From assembly GCA_964489125.1 (NCBI GenBank), contig CAZAXY010000004.1, positions 9,061-73,060 on the forward strand: DNA of 64,000 nt. Reading direction: 5' to 3'. Below, in pieces: positions 34,273 through 43,519 of the stretch (positions are counted from its first letter, which is position 1; every line of letters starts with the position of its first letter). The notes under the pieces were generated by a model. That model did not search any database, had not been told where the DNA came from, and saw only the letters and a program-made list of their open reading frames with translations. The DNA comes from GYS-P2D sp964489125. Lineage in GTDB: Bacteria > Bacteroidota > Bacteroidia > Chitinophagales > Saprospiraceae. Both the position numbers and the translations under genes were made by a program.

Positions 34273-35208
34273 ATGCGAATACTAATAACAGGTGCAGCAG
34301 GATTTTTGGGTTCACATCTAAGCGATCGTATGATATTGGAAGGGTGTGAGGTGATAGGTATGGACAACCTTATCACTGGTAAAATGGAAAATCTCTCACA
34401 CCTTATGCCTATGGAGCAGTTTAGTTTTTACCATCACGACGTCACCAAGTTTGTGCATGTTCCGGGAGAACTAGATGTCATTATGCACTTTGCCTCTCCA
34501 GCGAGCCCTCTAGATTATCTGAAGATGCCGATTCAGACGCTTAAGGTTGGTAGCCTCGGCACTCACAATCTATTAGGTCTGGCTAAGGCTAAAGGAGCCA
34601 CCTTTATGATAGCATCTACCTCAGAAGTGTACGGAGATCCACTAGTACATCCGCAACATGAGGAATATTGGGGAAATGTTAATCCTATTGGACCACGTGG
34701 TGTATATGATGAGGCTAAAAGATTTCAGGAAGCCATGACGATGGCATATCATACCTATCACAATGTAGACATTCGCATCGTCAGAATATTTAACACTTAT
34801 GGCCCTAGAATGCGAGTTAATGATGGCCGAGCGTTACCTGCTTTTTTCTCGCAGGCTATTGAGGGGAGAGATATTACCATTTTCGGTGATGGGAATCAGA
34901 CAAGGTCGTTTTGCTATGTGGACGATTTAGTTGATGGGATATATAGGCTTTTGCAAAGTGATTACGTGTATCCTGTCAACATCGGTAATCCAGTAGAGAT
35001 ATCTATCAAGCAGGCAGCGGAGGAAATAATCAAGCTGACACAAACAAAATCAAATATCGTTTATAAAGACTTGCCAAAAGATGACCCTAAAGTGAGACAG
35101 CCAGACATCTCAAAGGCTAGGGAATTATTTGGATGGTCTCCTAAAGTAGGTCGAGAAGAAGGATTAGCAAGAACCTATGAATACTTCAGAGGAGTACTCA
35201 ATGCTTAG
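34273..35208 (+). CDS. uxs: UDP-glucuronate decarboxylase (UDP-xylose synthase)
   Basis: 311 residues, extended SDR. NAD-binding 'RILITGAAGFLGSHLSDRM' is at the N-terminus, 'MIASTSEVYGDP' and the catalytic 'YDEAKRFQEA' (YxxxK) near 145-155, then 'RIVRIFNTYGPRMRVNDGR'. These match bacterial Uxs rather than dTDP-glucose dehydratase. It converts UDP-glucuronate (from Ugd) to UDP-xylose, supplying the glycan locus. Confidence 0.9.
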   Translation: MRILITGAAGFLGSHLSDRMILEGCEVIGMDNLITGKMENLSHLMPMEQFSFYHHDVTKFVHVPGELDVIMHFASPASPLDYLKMPIQTLKVGSLGTHNLLGLAKAKGATFMIASTSEVYGDPLVHPQHEEYWGNVNPIGPRGVYDEAKRFQEAMTMAYHTYHNVDIRIVRIFNTYGPRMRVNDGRALPAFFSQAIEGRDITIFGDGNQTRSFCYVDDLVDGIYRLLQSDYVYPVNIGNPVEISIKQAAEEIIKLTQTKSNIVYKDLPKDDPKVRQPDISKARELFGWSPKVGREEGLARTYEYFRGVLNA

Positions 35209-35250
35209 GGCATTAATAGTAGTTAAGGACATCGTAAGTGTAATGGAAAC

Positions 35251-36009
35251 TTGAAGAAATTAGGCTACATATCAGATCATCTCGTATCATCATTGAGACG
35301 TAATAATAGCTTCAATCGTTCTGAAGAAGAGTGGTATTATTTTTTACATATCCCGAAGACTGCTGGGACGACATTTCGATTCGTATTGTACGACTACTTT
35401 GATCAAGCCGAAATATATCCCAATTACTACGAGTTGACTGTCCAGCAACGATCGAGATATTTTAGTTGGAAGGAATTTAATCCATCAAAAGATCAATTGT
35501 TTCATAATGGTAAAAGGATTCTTATTGGACATTTTGGTTGGGCAGTGATGCGTCAATATTCAACTCATAAACCGTTGACCTTAACGTTCTTAAGAGATCC
35601 TGTAAAAAGGGTAAAATCAGCTATTGTCTATCTCAGAAAAAGAGACAGAATGTATGCGGGTATGTCCATCGAGGAAGTAATCGATAAATACCTTAGAAAA
35701 GAAGGAACCTTGCAAGCTCGTCAACTTGGTTATCAGCCTAAAAGAGGTACTGAAGTTGCTATAAGAAATCTCGAGTCTGTAGACTTTATTGGGATATCTG
35801 AGCAATTTGATAAGAGCCTTGCCCTATGCAATCAGACTTTCGGATGGGATTTGAAAAGTATACCCAAAAAGAATGTTGGTTTGTACAAGGAGGAATCATT
35901 CACACCAGGGCAAATCGAAAAAATTAAAGCGGCATGCGAGTTAGATTACATCATCTATAACCGTGGTTTAGAACTCTTCGAAAAGCGCTGTGCACAACAT
36001 GGCATATAA
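35251..36009 (+). CDS. PAPS-dependent sulfotransferase family protein
   Basis: 252 residues from a TTG; the nearby ATG at 35243 is out of frame. 'YYFLHIPKTAGTTFRFVLYD' (near residues 28-47) is the PAPS loop and 'LTFLRDPVKRVKSAIVYL' the 3'-phosphate motif. It belongs to the same group as the proteins at 20.8 and 25.8 kb, but the sequences differ clearly. It is the last gene before a bidirectional terminator and probably shares transcription with uxs, 42 bases upstream. Confidence 0.82.
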   Translation: MKKLGYISDHLVSSLRRNNSFNRSEEEWYYFLHIPKTAGTTFRFVLYDYFDQAEIYPNYYELTVQQRSRYFSWKEFNPSKDQLFHNGKRILIGHFGWAVMRQYSTHKPLTLTFLRDPVKRVKSAIVYLRKRDRMYAGMSIEEVIDKYLRKEGTLQARQLGYQPKRGTEVAIRNLESVDFIGISEQFDKSLALCNQTFGWDLKSIPKKNVGLYKEESFTPGQIEKIKAACELDYIIYNRGLELFEKRCAQHGI

Positions 36010-36010
36010 A

Positions 36011-36041
36011 AAAATCCCCTCGAGGTCATCGAGAGGATTTT
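36011..36041. terminator. Bidirectional intrinsic terminator
   Basis: A 13-bp stem with one mismatch (36011-36023 with 36029-36041) is flanked by A-rich and T-rich runs. It serves the converging genes ending at 36009 (plus) and 36062 (minus). Confidence 0.85.
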
Positions 36042-36061
36042 AATTTTTCCGATCGTCTGAA

Positions 36062-36673
36062 TTACGCTTTCTTCACCTTAATGCTGCAACCAATGGCTTT
36101 GGTAGTAGCAGGAGTTGGGTCTTCACCCTTTTCCATAGCAGCAATTGCGCTTTCTACATACTTAACGCCTACCGATTTTGCATCTTGAGGATTGTCATCG
36201 ATAGAGCCAATATACTTCACTACATGCTCAGCATCTAGGATATATACCTGTGGCGTCTTAGTGGCGCCATACTGCGGATATACCGCCTGACCAGCGTCAA
36301 AGAGATATGGGAACTCAAATCCTTTCTCATTAGCTCGAGTCATCATCGCTTTCTGGCCATCACCTGGCTTGACCTCGGGGTCGTTAGGATTGATCGCAAT
36401 AACAGGATATCCTTGAGCAGCGTATTTAGCGTGAAGCGCATTGATTCTGTCCTCATACATCACGGCATAAGGACAAGTATTACAGGTGAATATTACAATG
36501 AAGCCCTTCGCATCTTTAAAGTCTGATAACGAGACGAATGTGCCATCAACATTCTTGAGGCTAAAATCAGTAGCCTTGTCGCCTACCTTATATCCTACTG
36601 GATCGGGATTGTTGTTGGCAAATGAAACTGTTGCAAAAAGCGTGACAAGCAAAAGTGTAACAATATTTTTCAT
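36062..36673 (-). CDS. Periplasmic thioredoxin-fold redox protein (AhpC/TSA type)
   Basis: 203 residues with a signal peptide (1-19, ending SFANN). 'GYKVGDKATDFSLKNVDG' and 'IVIFTCNTCPYAVMYEDRI' (CxxC near 71-74) followed by 'VIAINPNDPEVKPGD' identify the peroxiredoxin-like TlpA relatives common in Bacteroidota. A Cys near the C-terminus (AIGCSIK) could be the resolving residue. It is 12 bases downstream of another thioredoxin-fold gene on the same strand, so the two may form a redox pair. Substrate unknown. Confidence 0.85.
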   Translation of the reverse strand: MKNIVTLLLVTLFATVSFANNNPDPVGYKVGDKATDFSLKNVDGTFVSLSDFKDAKGFIVIFTCNTCPYAVMYEDRINALHAKYAAQGYPVIAINPNDPEVKPGDGQKAMMTRANEKGFEFPYLFDAGQAVYPQYGATKTPQVYILDAEHVVKYIGSIDDNPQDAKSVGVKYVESAIAAMEKGEDPTPATTKAIGCSIKVKKA

Positions 36674-36685
36674 GCTTTTGAATTT

Positions 36686-37246
36686 TTATGAATTTTTAAG
36701 TTTTTCTATCTGTTCTTCGATCTCACCTATCGAATGGAATTCTCGCTCTGCAAATAAGCGCGTATCTCCTCTATATATGTATGTCGCTGGGATAGCACCT
36801 GACCATGATGGATCTACTCGGTCTATCCAATCATTGGCCTTAGGGTCGCCCATCATCACTACCCGAGAATTATAATTCTTCTTCTTGACGAATGGTATTA
36901 ACCTTGACTCATATTGATTTTTAAAATCTAAACTGACCAGTATCACTTCATATTTCTCAGGATATTTGGTTTGCAACTCCTCAAAGTATGGGAGTTCCTT
37001 AATACAGGGAGCACACCAAGTCGCCCAAAAATTGATCACGTGAATCTTATCATCATCATGCTTTAAGATGGCTCGTTCGAATTCATCGAAGGTCTCATAT
37101 AAAGTGACTTCATTGGTGTCGCTGTTAGCAGTGTCAATGATAACTTCTGCGGCTCTGTTGGTATCACTATTGATCTTATTGGTAAGCGTATTATTTTGAC
37201 ATGCCAACATGGCAAGACATAATGCGACAAGTATCAATGTTCTCAT
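36686..37246 (-). CDS. TlpA-like thioredoxin lipoprotein
   Basis: 186 residues. The lipobox 'LCLAMLACQN' puts the lipidated Cys at residue 16. The thioredoxin domain has the active site 'FWATWCAPCIKELPYF' (near 72-87) and 'VILVSLDFKNQYESRLIPFV'. Such proteins reduce or oxidise disulfides of envelope proteins. It precedes the second thioredoxin-fold gene in a two-gene operon. Confidence 0.85.
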   Translation of the reverse strand: MRTLILVALCLAMLACQNNTLTNKINSDTNRAAEVIIDTANSDTNEVTLYETFDEFERAILKHDDDKIHVINFWATWCAPCIKELPYFEELQTKYPEKYEVILVSLDFKNQYESRLIPFVKKKNYNSRVVMMGDPKANDWIDRVDPSWSGAIPATYIYRGDTRLFAEREFHSIGEIEEQIEKLKNS

Positions 37247-37749
37247 ACACTGAAGAAACGTGATTTCTCGAAATAAGTTACGTATAGAAAAAAGACTTAT
37301 GATGTTTTTAACAATAGACTAGTCTAAGCCCTACGTTGTGGGTGCTTTTCGGTGCATTTACCTTCCTAACTTAGGGTGATCTGTTTCTGTGATTTTAAAG
37401 TCGACTATACGCAGCTATAATGTGTTCCTAATGAGAATTTAGACTCAAGGTTATCAGATAAACCAGAAAATAAATGATGTTTCTGTGATCAACACCATAA
37501 TGATCACTGATCAGCTATTCCTCCTTGTCCCTTTTTTATCGAAAAAAGGAACCAAAAACTCGTCGCCCTAAGGCACAGCTCGAAGCCGCTCCCGCTTCCC
37601 ACTTGAGTACGACGGGCTTGGTTCAATAGCGCCTCAATTTTGTGTGACAGCTAAACTATAGTTTATGGTATTGGTATTCGTATAGAAGAACGACTGAATT
37701 TTATGAGTTTAAGGCGCTCTATGAGGCAAATCCAATCTGATACTAAAAT
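37247..37749. other. Intergenic region with hairpins, no gene
   Basis: 503 bases without a credible gene. It contains the perfect inverted repeat CCTTTTTT-ATCG-AAAAAAGG (37530-37549), followed by a GC-richer patch (37560-37620) unlike the surrounding DNA. Repeated TGATCA palindromes occur near 37486-37512. The patch may be an interspersed repeat of this genome, and the hairpin could act as a terminator. dnaE ends at its right edge and the thioredoxin operon starts at its left edge, so it should hold the promoter of the latter. Confidence 0.4.
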
Positions 37750-40700
37750 CTAATTCAACTTATAGGCAAGTCCTAACCGACTCAAGCGATCAATAAATGC
37801 ACTATCCACTTCGATCAGTTTTTTGTCATTTAGGAGGTCGATTTTAACATCTTCTATGAGATCTACCACCTGAACCTTAAACTTATGCTTGCCCTCAGCC
37901 ACATCGCACATTTTATTGAGCTCAGCGATCATGTTATCATCAATAGATTTGATTGGAATCTGGATTGTGATAGACTTAGTCATAGTCTTGCCAATTGTAT
38001 CCAACAGCTTAATATTCTTCACTCTGAAGAAGTAATTATCGCCATTATATCTCTTAGCATAGATTCCTTCAATAAATAGGATTTCACCCATACTAACGAG
38101 GCTTCCGAATTGCTTGTATTGCTCGTTATAGATGCCAAATTGCATGTTTCCCTTGAAGTCCTGCAAGGTGAACCTTACATAGCCAAGGCCTTTTTGACTG
38201 GTGCCATGGTATACCTCGGTTACCATTCCTGCTATGTGTAGTGCCATATCCTTGCGATGCACTGCCTCATCCAGCGTACAACTGGTGAAATTGGTTAACT
38301 CCATGTGGTAGTCATCCAGGGGATGTCCACTGATATAAATGCCTGTGACATCCTTCTCCTTGTTGAGCATGGTGAGCTTATTCCATGGTTCAGACTTTGG
38401 CATTTTAGGGTCTGGCAGTATGGTCTCAGTCATATCACCGAATAGAGAATTGGCCATACTTGCCTTTTGATTTTGGAAGGCATTGCCCCACTTAATAGCA
38501 TGTTCGATTACAGAGTCATATTGGTCTGTAGCGGCAAACCACTGGGCACGATTGGATTCGTTGAATTCATCCATTGCACCACCTTGGGCAAGACTCTCAA
38601 AGCACTTCTTGTTAACAGCTCTTAGGCTTAAGCGTTTAGTCATATCAAATATGCTCGTAAATCGCCCATTGGCTCGCTCTCTGATTATCTCTTCTACGGG
38701 TCCTTCGCCGACACCTTTCAGTGCAGACAATCCGAACCTGATGTGACCATGATCATTAACGGTAAAGTTGAGATCACTTTCGTTGACATCTGGTCCAAGT
38801 ACCTCAATATTCATTCGCTTAGCCTCTCGAAGGAAGAAGTTGAGTTTACCGATGTCGTGCTTGTTATGTGTGAGAACAGAAGCCATAAATTCAGCAGGGT
38901 AGTGAGCCTTGAGGTATCCAGTCTGAAAGGCAACAATCGAATATGCTGCAGCATGAGATCTGTTAAAGCCATACTGAGCAAATTTTTCCATGATGTTGAA
39001 GATCTCTGTAGCCTTGTCTTCAGAGACTCCTTTAGCGCCAGAGCCCTCGGTGAATATGGCCCTGTGTTTCTCCATCTCCTTGAGCTTCTTCTTACCCATA
39101 GCCCGACGCAGCATGTCCGCTTTGCCGAGCGTATAGTCTGCCATGATCTGCGCCGTCTGCATAATTTGTTCTTGGTAGACCATGATACCATAGGTAGGCT
39201 GGAGTATCTCTTGGAGCCATTCGTGGGGATAGGTAATCTCTTCGTCTCCATGCTTGCGACGGATGAATGATGGGATGTTATCCATTGGGCCTGGCCGATA
39301 GAGGGCATTCATGGCGATGAGATCCTCGATATTAGTAGGCTTTAATTCCCGTAAAAACTTGCGCATTCCTTCGGACTCAAACTGAAATATGCCAATCATA
39401 TCACCACGCTGGAAGAGTTCGTACGTTAGTTCGTCATCCAAAGGGATTTTATCTGGGTCGATACGTTTCTCCTCACCGTGGCGCTTTACTATATTCTCTA
39501 TAGCGTCTTTGATTATTGATAAGGTTTTGAGTCCTAAGAAATCCATCTTTAGCATGCCAGCATCCTCTACCACGCTACCATCAAATTGGGTAATAAGTAA
39601 CTCAGAATCTTTTGAAGTACTGACAGGGATATACTTGGTAATGTCATCGGGCGCGATGATCAATCCTGCGGCATGGATGCCAGTATTTCGTACGGTGCCC
39701 TCCACCTTTTGAGCCAGTTGTATAACTTCTCCTTCGAGATTCTCTTGTTCGCTTGCTTTGAGCAAGTCTTGGATCTTACTGAAGTCATCACCGGGCCAAT
39801 CGGACTTAAGTTCTTTCTCAGTTTTACCGAATATTTTTTTCAACTTGGTTCCTGGGCGAGTCGGGATCAATTTAGCAATGCGGTCAGTATCATTGAGTGG
39901 TAAGGAAAGTACCCTGCCTATATCTCGTACAGAGGACTTAGCTGCCATAGTACCAAAAGTTATAATCTGTGCTACTTGATTGCGCCCATATTTATCTACG
40001 ACCCAGTCAATCACTTTCTGGCGGCCATCATCATCAAAGTCGATATCTATATCCGGCATCGAAACCCGCTCCGGATTGAGAAATCGCTCAAAGAGCAAGT
40101 TATATTTGATCGGATCTACATTGGTGATCTTAAGACAGTAGGCTACTGCACTTCCAGCGGCAGATCCGCGACCTGGTCCCACCGCCACTCCTAATTCTCT
40201 CGCTGCGGCAATGAAGTCTTGCACGATCAGGAAGTATCCATCAAAGCCCATGTTTTTAATGATGCTCAGCTCCAGATCGAGGCGCTCTCTAACGATCTCA
40301 GTAATCTCGCCATAATTGACTTTAGCACCTTCGTAAACCATATGCCTCAGAAGTGCCGATTGATCCTCAAATCCGACGGGTAGTGGGAAGTTCGGGAGCA
40401 GTATGTCTCGTGCCAATGTAGGCATCTCAATCTTATCAAATACCTCTATAGTGTTGGCTATTGCCTGTGGTACATCAGCGAACAAAGCAGTCATCTCCTC
40501 CTGAGTCTTGAAGTAATAATCCGAGCTCGAGAACTTGAAACGGTCCTCTTCATGCACCTTTCGACCCGTATTAACACATAGGATCGCATCATGTGCCCGC
40601 CAATCTTCTTCCTCGACATAGTGCGAGTCATTGGTGGCGATCAGTTTTACATTATATTTCTCAGCAAGGCGAATCAAATGTTGATTGACATCTTCTTGGC

Positions 40701-41277
40701 TGAGAGTAGAGTTGTCGATCTGCTCGATACCTCGATGTCGCATTAACTCGATATAGTAGTCCTCACCAAATATGTCGAGCCACCACTTGAGTTGTTTCTC
40801 GGCTTCTTCTAGCTGTTCACGAGCAATGAGGCGAGGAATCTCTGCCGCCAGACAGCAGCTGGTGGCGATTAAACCTTCGTGATATTGTAGGATTAGCTCT
40901 TTATCGATACGGGGGTATTTACCATAGAGCCCATCAATAAATCCGAGGGAGCACAGTTTTGCAAGATTCTGATAGCCGGCTTGATCCTTCGCTAGTAGGA
41001 GTTGATGATACCTGATGTCTTTCTCTCCTTTGGACTTCGAAAAGCTTCGCTTATGCCGATCGGCAACCAAGTAAAACTCACAGCCGACCATCCCTTTTAG
41101 CCCACGCTTATTTGCCTCATTGACGAACTTGAAGGCGCCAAACATGTTGCCGTGATCCGTCATGGCGATGCCTTTCTGCCCATCGGCAACGGCCTTATCC
41201 ATGAGCTTGCCGATATCAGCGGCACCGTCGAGTAGAGAGTATTGGGTATGACAGTGCAAATGGCAGAACTCAGGCAT
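37750..41277 (-). CDS. dnaE: DNA polymerase III alpha subunit
   Basis: 1175 residues, the replicative polymerase. The N-terminal PHP domain begins 'FCHLHCHTQYSLLDGAADI' with 'AMTDHGNMFG'. The polymerase core holds 'GPGRGSAAGSAVAYCL', the catalytic Asp pair in 'MPDIDIDFDDDGR' (near 406-418) and 'NTGIHAAGLII'. The finger region is 'NALYRPGPMDNIPSFI' and the C-terminal part carries the OB fold ('LHIAGMVTEVYHG'). Length is normal for DnaE1 of Bacteroidota. Start ATG at 41277. Confidence 0.97.
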   Translation of the reverse strand: MPEFCHLHCHTQYSLLDGAADIGKLMDKAVADGQKGIAMTDHGNMFGAFKFVNEANKRGLKGMVGCEFYLVADRHKRSFSKSKGEKDIRYHQLLLAKDQAGYQNLAKLCSLGFIDGLYGKYPRIDKELILQYHEGLIATSCCLAAEIPRLIAREQLEEAEKQLKWWLDIFGEDYYIELMRHRGIEQIDNSTLSQEDVNQHLIRLAEKYNVKLIATNDSHYVEEEDWRAHDAILCVNTGRKVHEEDRFKFSSSDYYFKTQEEMTALFADVPQAIANTIEVFDKIEMPTLARDILLPNFPLPVGFEDQSALLRHMVYEGAKVNYGEITEIVRERLDLELSIIKNMGFDGYFLIVQDFIAAARELGVAVGPGRGSAAGSAVAYCLKITNVDPIKYNLLFERFLNPERVSMPDIDIDFDDDGRQKVIDWVVDKYGRNQVAQIITFGTMAAKSSVRDIGRVLSLPLNDTDRIAKLIPTRPGTKLKKIFGKTEKELKSDWPGDDFSKIQDLLKASEQENLEGEVIQLAQKVEGTVRNTGIHAAGLIIAPDDITKYIPVSTSKDSELLITQFDGSVVEDAGMLKMDFLGLKTLSIIKDAIENIVKRHGEEKRIDPDKIPLDDELTYELFQRGDMIGIFQFESEGMRKFLRELKPTNIEDLIAMNALYRPGPMDNIPSFIRRKHGDEEITYPHEWLQEILQPTYGIMVYQEQIMQTAQIMADYTLGKADMLRRAMGKKKLKEMEKHRAIFTEGSGAKGVSEDKATEIFNIMEKFAQYGFNRSHAAAYSIVAFQTGYLKAHYPAEFMASVLTHNKHDIGKLNFFLREAKRMNIEVLGPDVNESDLNFTVNDHGHIRFGLSALKGVGEGPVEEIIRERANGRFTSIFDMTKRLSLRAVNKKCFESLAQGGAMDEFNESNRAQWFAATDQYDSVIEHAIKWGNAFQNQKASMANSLFGDMTETILPDPKMPKSEPWNKLTMLNKEKDVTGIYISGHPLDDYHMELTNFTSCTLDEAVHRKDMALHIAGMVTEVYHGTSQKGLGYVRFTLQDFKGNMQFGIYNEQYKQFGSLVSMGEILFIEGIYAKRYNGDNYFFRVKNIKLLDTIGKTMTKSITIQIPIKSIDDNMIAELNKMCDVAEGKHKFKVQVVDLIEDVKIDLLNDKKLIEVDSAFIDRLSRLGLAYKLN

Positions 41278-41508
41278 AGTAGGTTTGGATTAGCGTGACA
41301 AGATAGCTGAACACAAGAGATAAATGCGCACTTAGTACAAGCTATTTATTAACGTGGGGAGACTGACTTTAAAATCGATAACTAACGAGATTCTGTTAAC
41401 TAAAGCTTATTTTTTTATGAAGAATATCGTAAGGTGTCCGACAAATTATACCAGACTGTAAGTCAATCATTAATTTCCATCATTCCTCACATTTTTAAAA
41501 TTACATCA

Positions 41509-42059
41509 ATGAAAAAAACATTACTAGTTATTTGTGGTACGATCCTGAGTTTTAGCTTGTTTGCTCAGGCTCCATCGTATAAGAATTTCGAATTGGAATT
41601 CTTAAGAATTGGGTATGCAGGGGGCGGAACTGTAGGACAATCTGGAGGAGTGGCTCTTGGGGCAGAAATTCGTTTTAATTTAACTGACAAGATATCTCTG
41701 GGTCTAGCGACTGACGGGTATGTATCGGGGGATGATTTCGCTGAGACTTCTGTTGATATCGGAGTAGCCGTATCAACAATGCTTTTCGGAGATTATTATT
41801 TTAAAGGAGATTCCCCAAATCGCTTTTTTCTGGCTTAGGCGCTGGATTTGTTAGAGATGCATCTTTTACTGCTAACACCGACGGGATGGTTAGCAATTTT
41901 GTAGCTGCCCCTTCTGGATTTGGAGTAGCCCCACGCATCGGTTACGAGCTTGGCCATCTTAGGCTTCAGGCGGTATATAACTTGCCTTTTGCCGAAGGGC
42001 GTGATGGTTTCTTTGGAGTTACTGCAGGAATTGTGCTCTGGGGTGGTTATAAAGGATAG
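41509..42059 (+). pseudogene. Outer-membrane beta-barrel protein, frameshifted at a T run
   Basis: Frame one (from ATG 41509) gives a signal peptide (MKKTLLVICGTILSFSLFAQ) and about 90 residues of barrel sequence ending 'GDSPNRFFLA' and a stop at 41838. The next frame continues in register as 'GLGAGFVRDASFTANTDG', 'PRIGYELGHLRLQAVYNL' and ends 'GIVLWGGYKG' at 42059. One extra T in the run at 41824-41829 would restore an uninterrupted ~183-residue porin-like protein. It is either a recent inactivation, a phase-variable tract or a sequencing error. It is followed by a strong terminator. Confidence 0.8.
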
Positions 42060-42080
42060 GATTAGAAATAAAATTCTATA

Positions 42081-42120
42081 AAATTCCATTTGTCGACTCA
42101 GTCAACAAATGGAATTTTTT
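42081..42120 (+). terminator. Intrinsic terminator after the outer-membrane protein gene
   Basis: A perfect 13-bp stem (42081-42093 with 42105-42117) and an 11-nt loop, with the T run at the 3' side. It begins 22 bases after the restored stop codon. Confidence 0.9.
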
Positions 42121-42329
42121 TGAGCTTATGAGCTGATATAAACCTGAAAGACTATTCTTTATCTTTCAGCACTTCAGTGTTCTTTTGATTTTGAGTTTTC
42201 ATGTTACGTCGTGTATATTCAACCACATAACGCTCAGAATTGTGATGTGAACTAATTTTTGAAAGTAACATGTTAAGCACGTTGATTCAGGTAACACAGT
42301 ATTGAATCATATTGCAGTAATACTTGATT

Positions 42330-42914
42330 ATGCGGATAGGTATCCTGTTATTTGATGGAGTAGAATTGTTGGACTTCGCAGGACCGATGCAGGTGTTGTC
42401 TTCGGCGGCATATGTTGATGAGCAATTGATCGAAAGTATTAAGACCATCGGCCTCACACGAGAGATATCTGTCTCTAAAACCACCTTGAGAATTCAAGTT
42501 GACGAGCTGCTACAGAATGTAGAGCGCCTCGATCTATTGGTCATACCAGGTGGCTTTGGCACTCGAGAGATCGTCAAGAATGAAGGATATCTTAATTCCC
42601 TGCAACCGCTGGTTGAGCAGTCTGAGGTTGTCGCCTCAGTGTGCACTGGTTCATTGGTGTTGGCGAAGTTGGGCGTACTTAGTAATCAGAAGGCTACGAC
42701 ACACTTCGCTGCTGTGGACCTCATGTCCAAGATAGATCCGACTATCCAAGTTGATCGTGAGAAGAGATACCATGACAATGGCAAGTATGTGATAGCCGAA
42801 GGTGTTAGCGCAGGAATCGATATGTCATTTCACTTGTTGACGAGGTTGTTCTCGCAAGATATTTCGGATCAAGTCCGAAAGTATATCGAGTATTATCCTG
42901 AGAAGGAGGATTAG
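42330..42914 (+). CDS. DJ-1/PfpI family protein (class I glutamine amidotransferase fold)
   Basis: 195 residues from ATG 42330 (a TTG lies two codons upstream). 'RIGILLFDGVELLDFAGPMQ' opens the domain, and 'VASVCTGSLVLAKLGVL' contains the nucleophile-elbow Cys (near residue 108). 'ATTHFAAVDLM' provides the His region. This matches the ThiJ/PfpI group related to the N-terminal domain of AraC-type GATase regulators, but no helix-turn-helix is present. Activity unknown (glyoxalase, isocyanide hydratase-like or chaperone). Confidence 0.85.
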   Translation: MRIGILLFDGVELLDFAGPMQVLSSAAYVDEQLIESIKTIGLTREISVSKTTLRIQVDELLQNVERLDLLVIPGGFGTREIVKNEGYLNSLQPLVEQSEVVASVCTGSLVLAKLGVLSNQKATTHFAAVDLMSKIDPTIQVDREKRYHDNGKYVIAEGVSAGIDMSFHLLTRLFSQDISDQVRKYIEYYPEKED

Positions 42915-43190
42915 TTGATTTTTAGCAAATTGTCTTTGTCATATCGAGATAGCACATTGTGCTTTTGCAAAAGTTCTTCTATATGTATACGAATATAGAG
43001 GTAACAATTACCGCCATTGAATGATATATCGAAGGAATAGACCTCCACTTGCTTCTTATGACCTTAACTTTTATTATGTCCGAAGGTGCAACCTAAGAAC
43101 AACCCTTAGTCTTGAGCAATCCTAAAACAGTAGAGACTTAAGAAAGGATAATAATGAATGCGTTGAGGGCATGCTCAAAGCTAAAAAAAG

Positions 43191-43274
43191 TGCCCGAGGA
43201 GGGAGTCGAACCCTCACGCCCCGAAGGACACATGGCCCTCAACCATGCCTGTCTACCAATTCCAGCACCCGGGC
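43191..43274 (-). tRNA. tRNA-Leu (GAG)
   Basis: An 84-nt cloverleaf on the minus strand. The acceptor GCCCGGG pairs with CTCGGGC, and the D-arm is followed by the anticodon stem CATGG/CCATG with loop TTGAGGG, giving anticodon GAG. A variable arm (TGTCCTTCGGGGCG) and the T-arm GAGGGTTCGACTCCCTC follow. The long variable arm confirms a class II tRNA. CCA is not encoded; AC follows the acceptor, then a T run that could terminate transcription. Confidence 0.95.
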
Positions 43275-43422
43275 GGGATAGAGCTGCAAATATCAACTTT
43301 CTATGAAGAATATGTCATTTGTAATGACAAAATATCTTCACTTCTTTATAAAGTATTGGAATGCCATGTGTGTTAAAATCAAATACATATAAAAAAAACA
43401 TATATAATATTTATATAATTCA

Positions 43423-43519
43423 TATATTTGTTGTAAGCAACAACCGACAAGAAGTAGTTTTCTTATTTTGAGACCTTAGTCGAAAGGGCCTGAGTTTGAT
43501 AGCAAGCTTGGGCTTTTTT
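43423..43519 (+). ncRNA. Candidate small RNA with promoter-like box and intrinsic terminator
   Basis: TATATTTG (43423-43430) matches the Bacteroidota -7 box and overlaps the perfect repeat TTGTTG-TAAG-CAACAA (43428-43443). About 50 bases later comes an 11-bp stem with G-T pairs (43488-43498 with 43503-43513) followed by six T on the plus strand. No plus-strand gene lies upstream within 500 bases, so the terminator has no coding transcript to end. A transcript of ~80 nt is possible. A clear -33 element is not seen, and the terminator may instead belong to mlaF read-through control. Sequence between the tRNA and this box holds nothing else recognised. Confidence 0.35.

Noticed and set aside
42148..42202. 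A 16-codon minus-strand frame (MKTQNQKNTEVLKDKE) with a hairpin near its end
   Set aside because: Too short to judge, no promoter or ribosome-binding site seen; likely chance.
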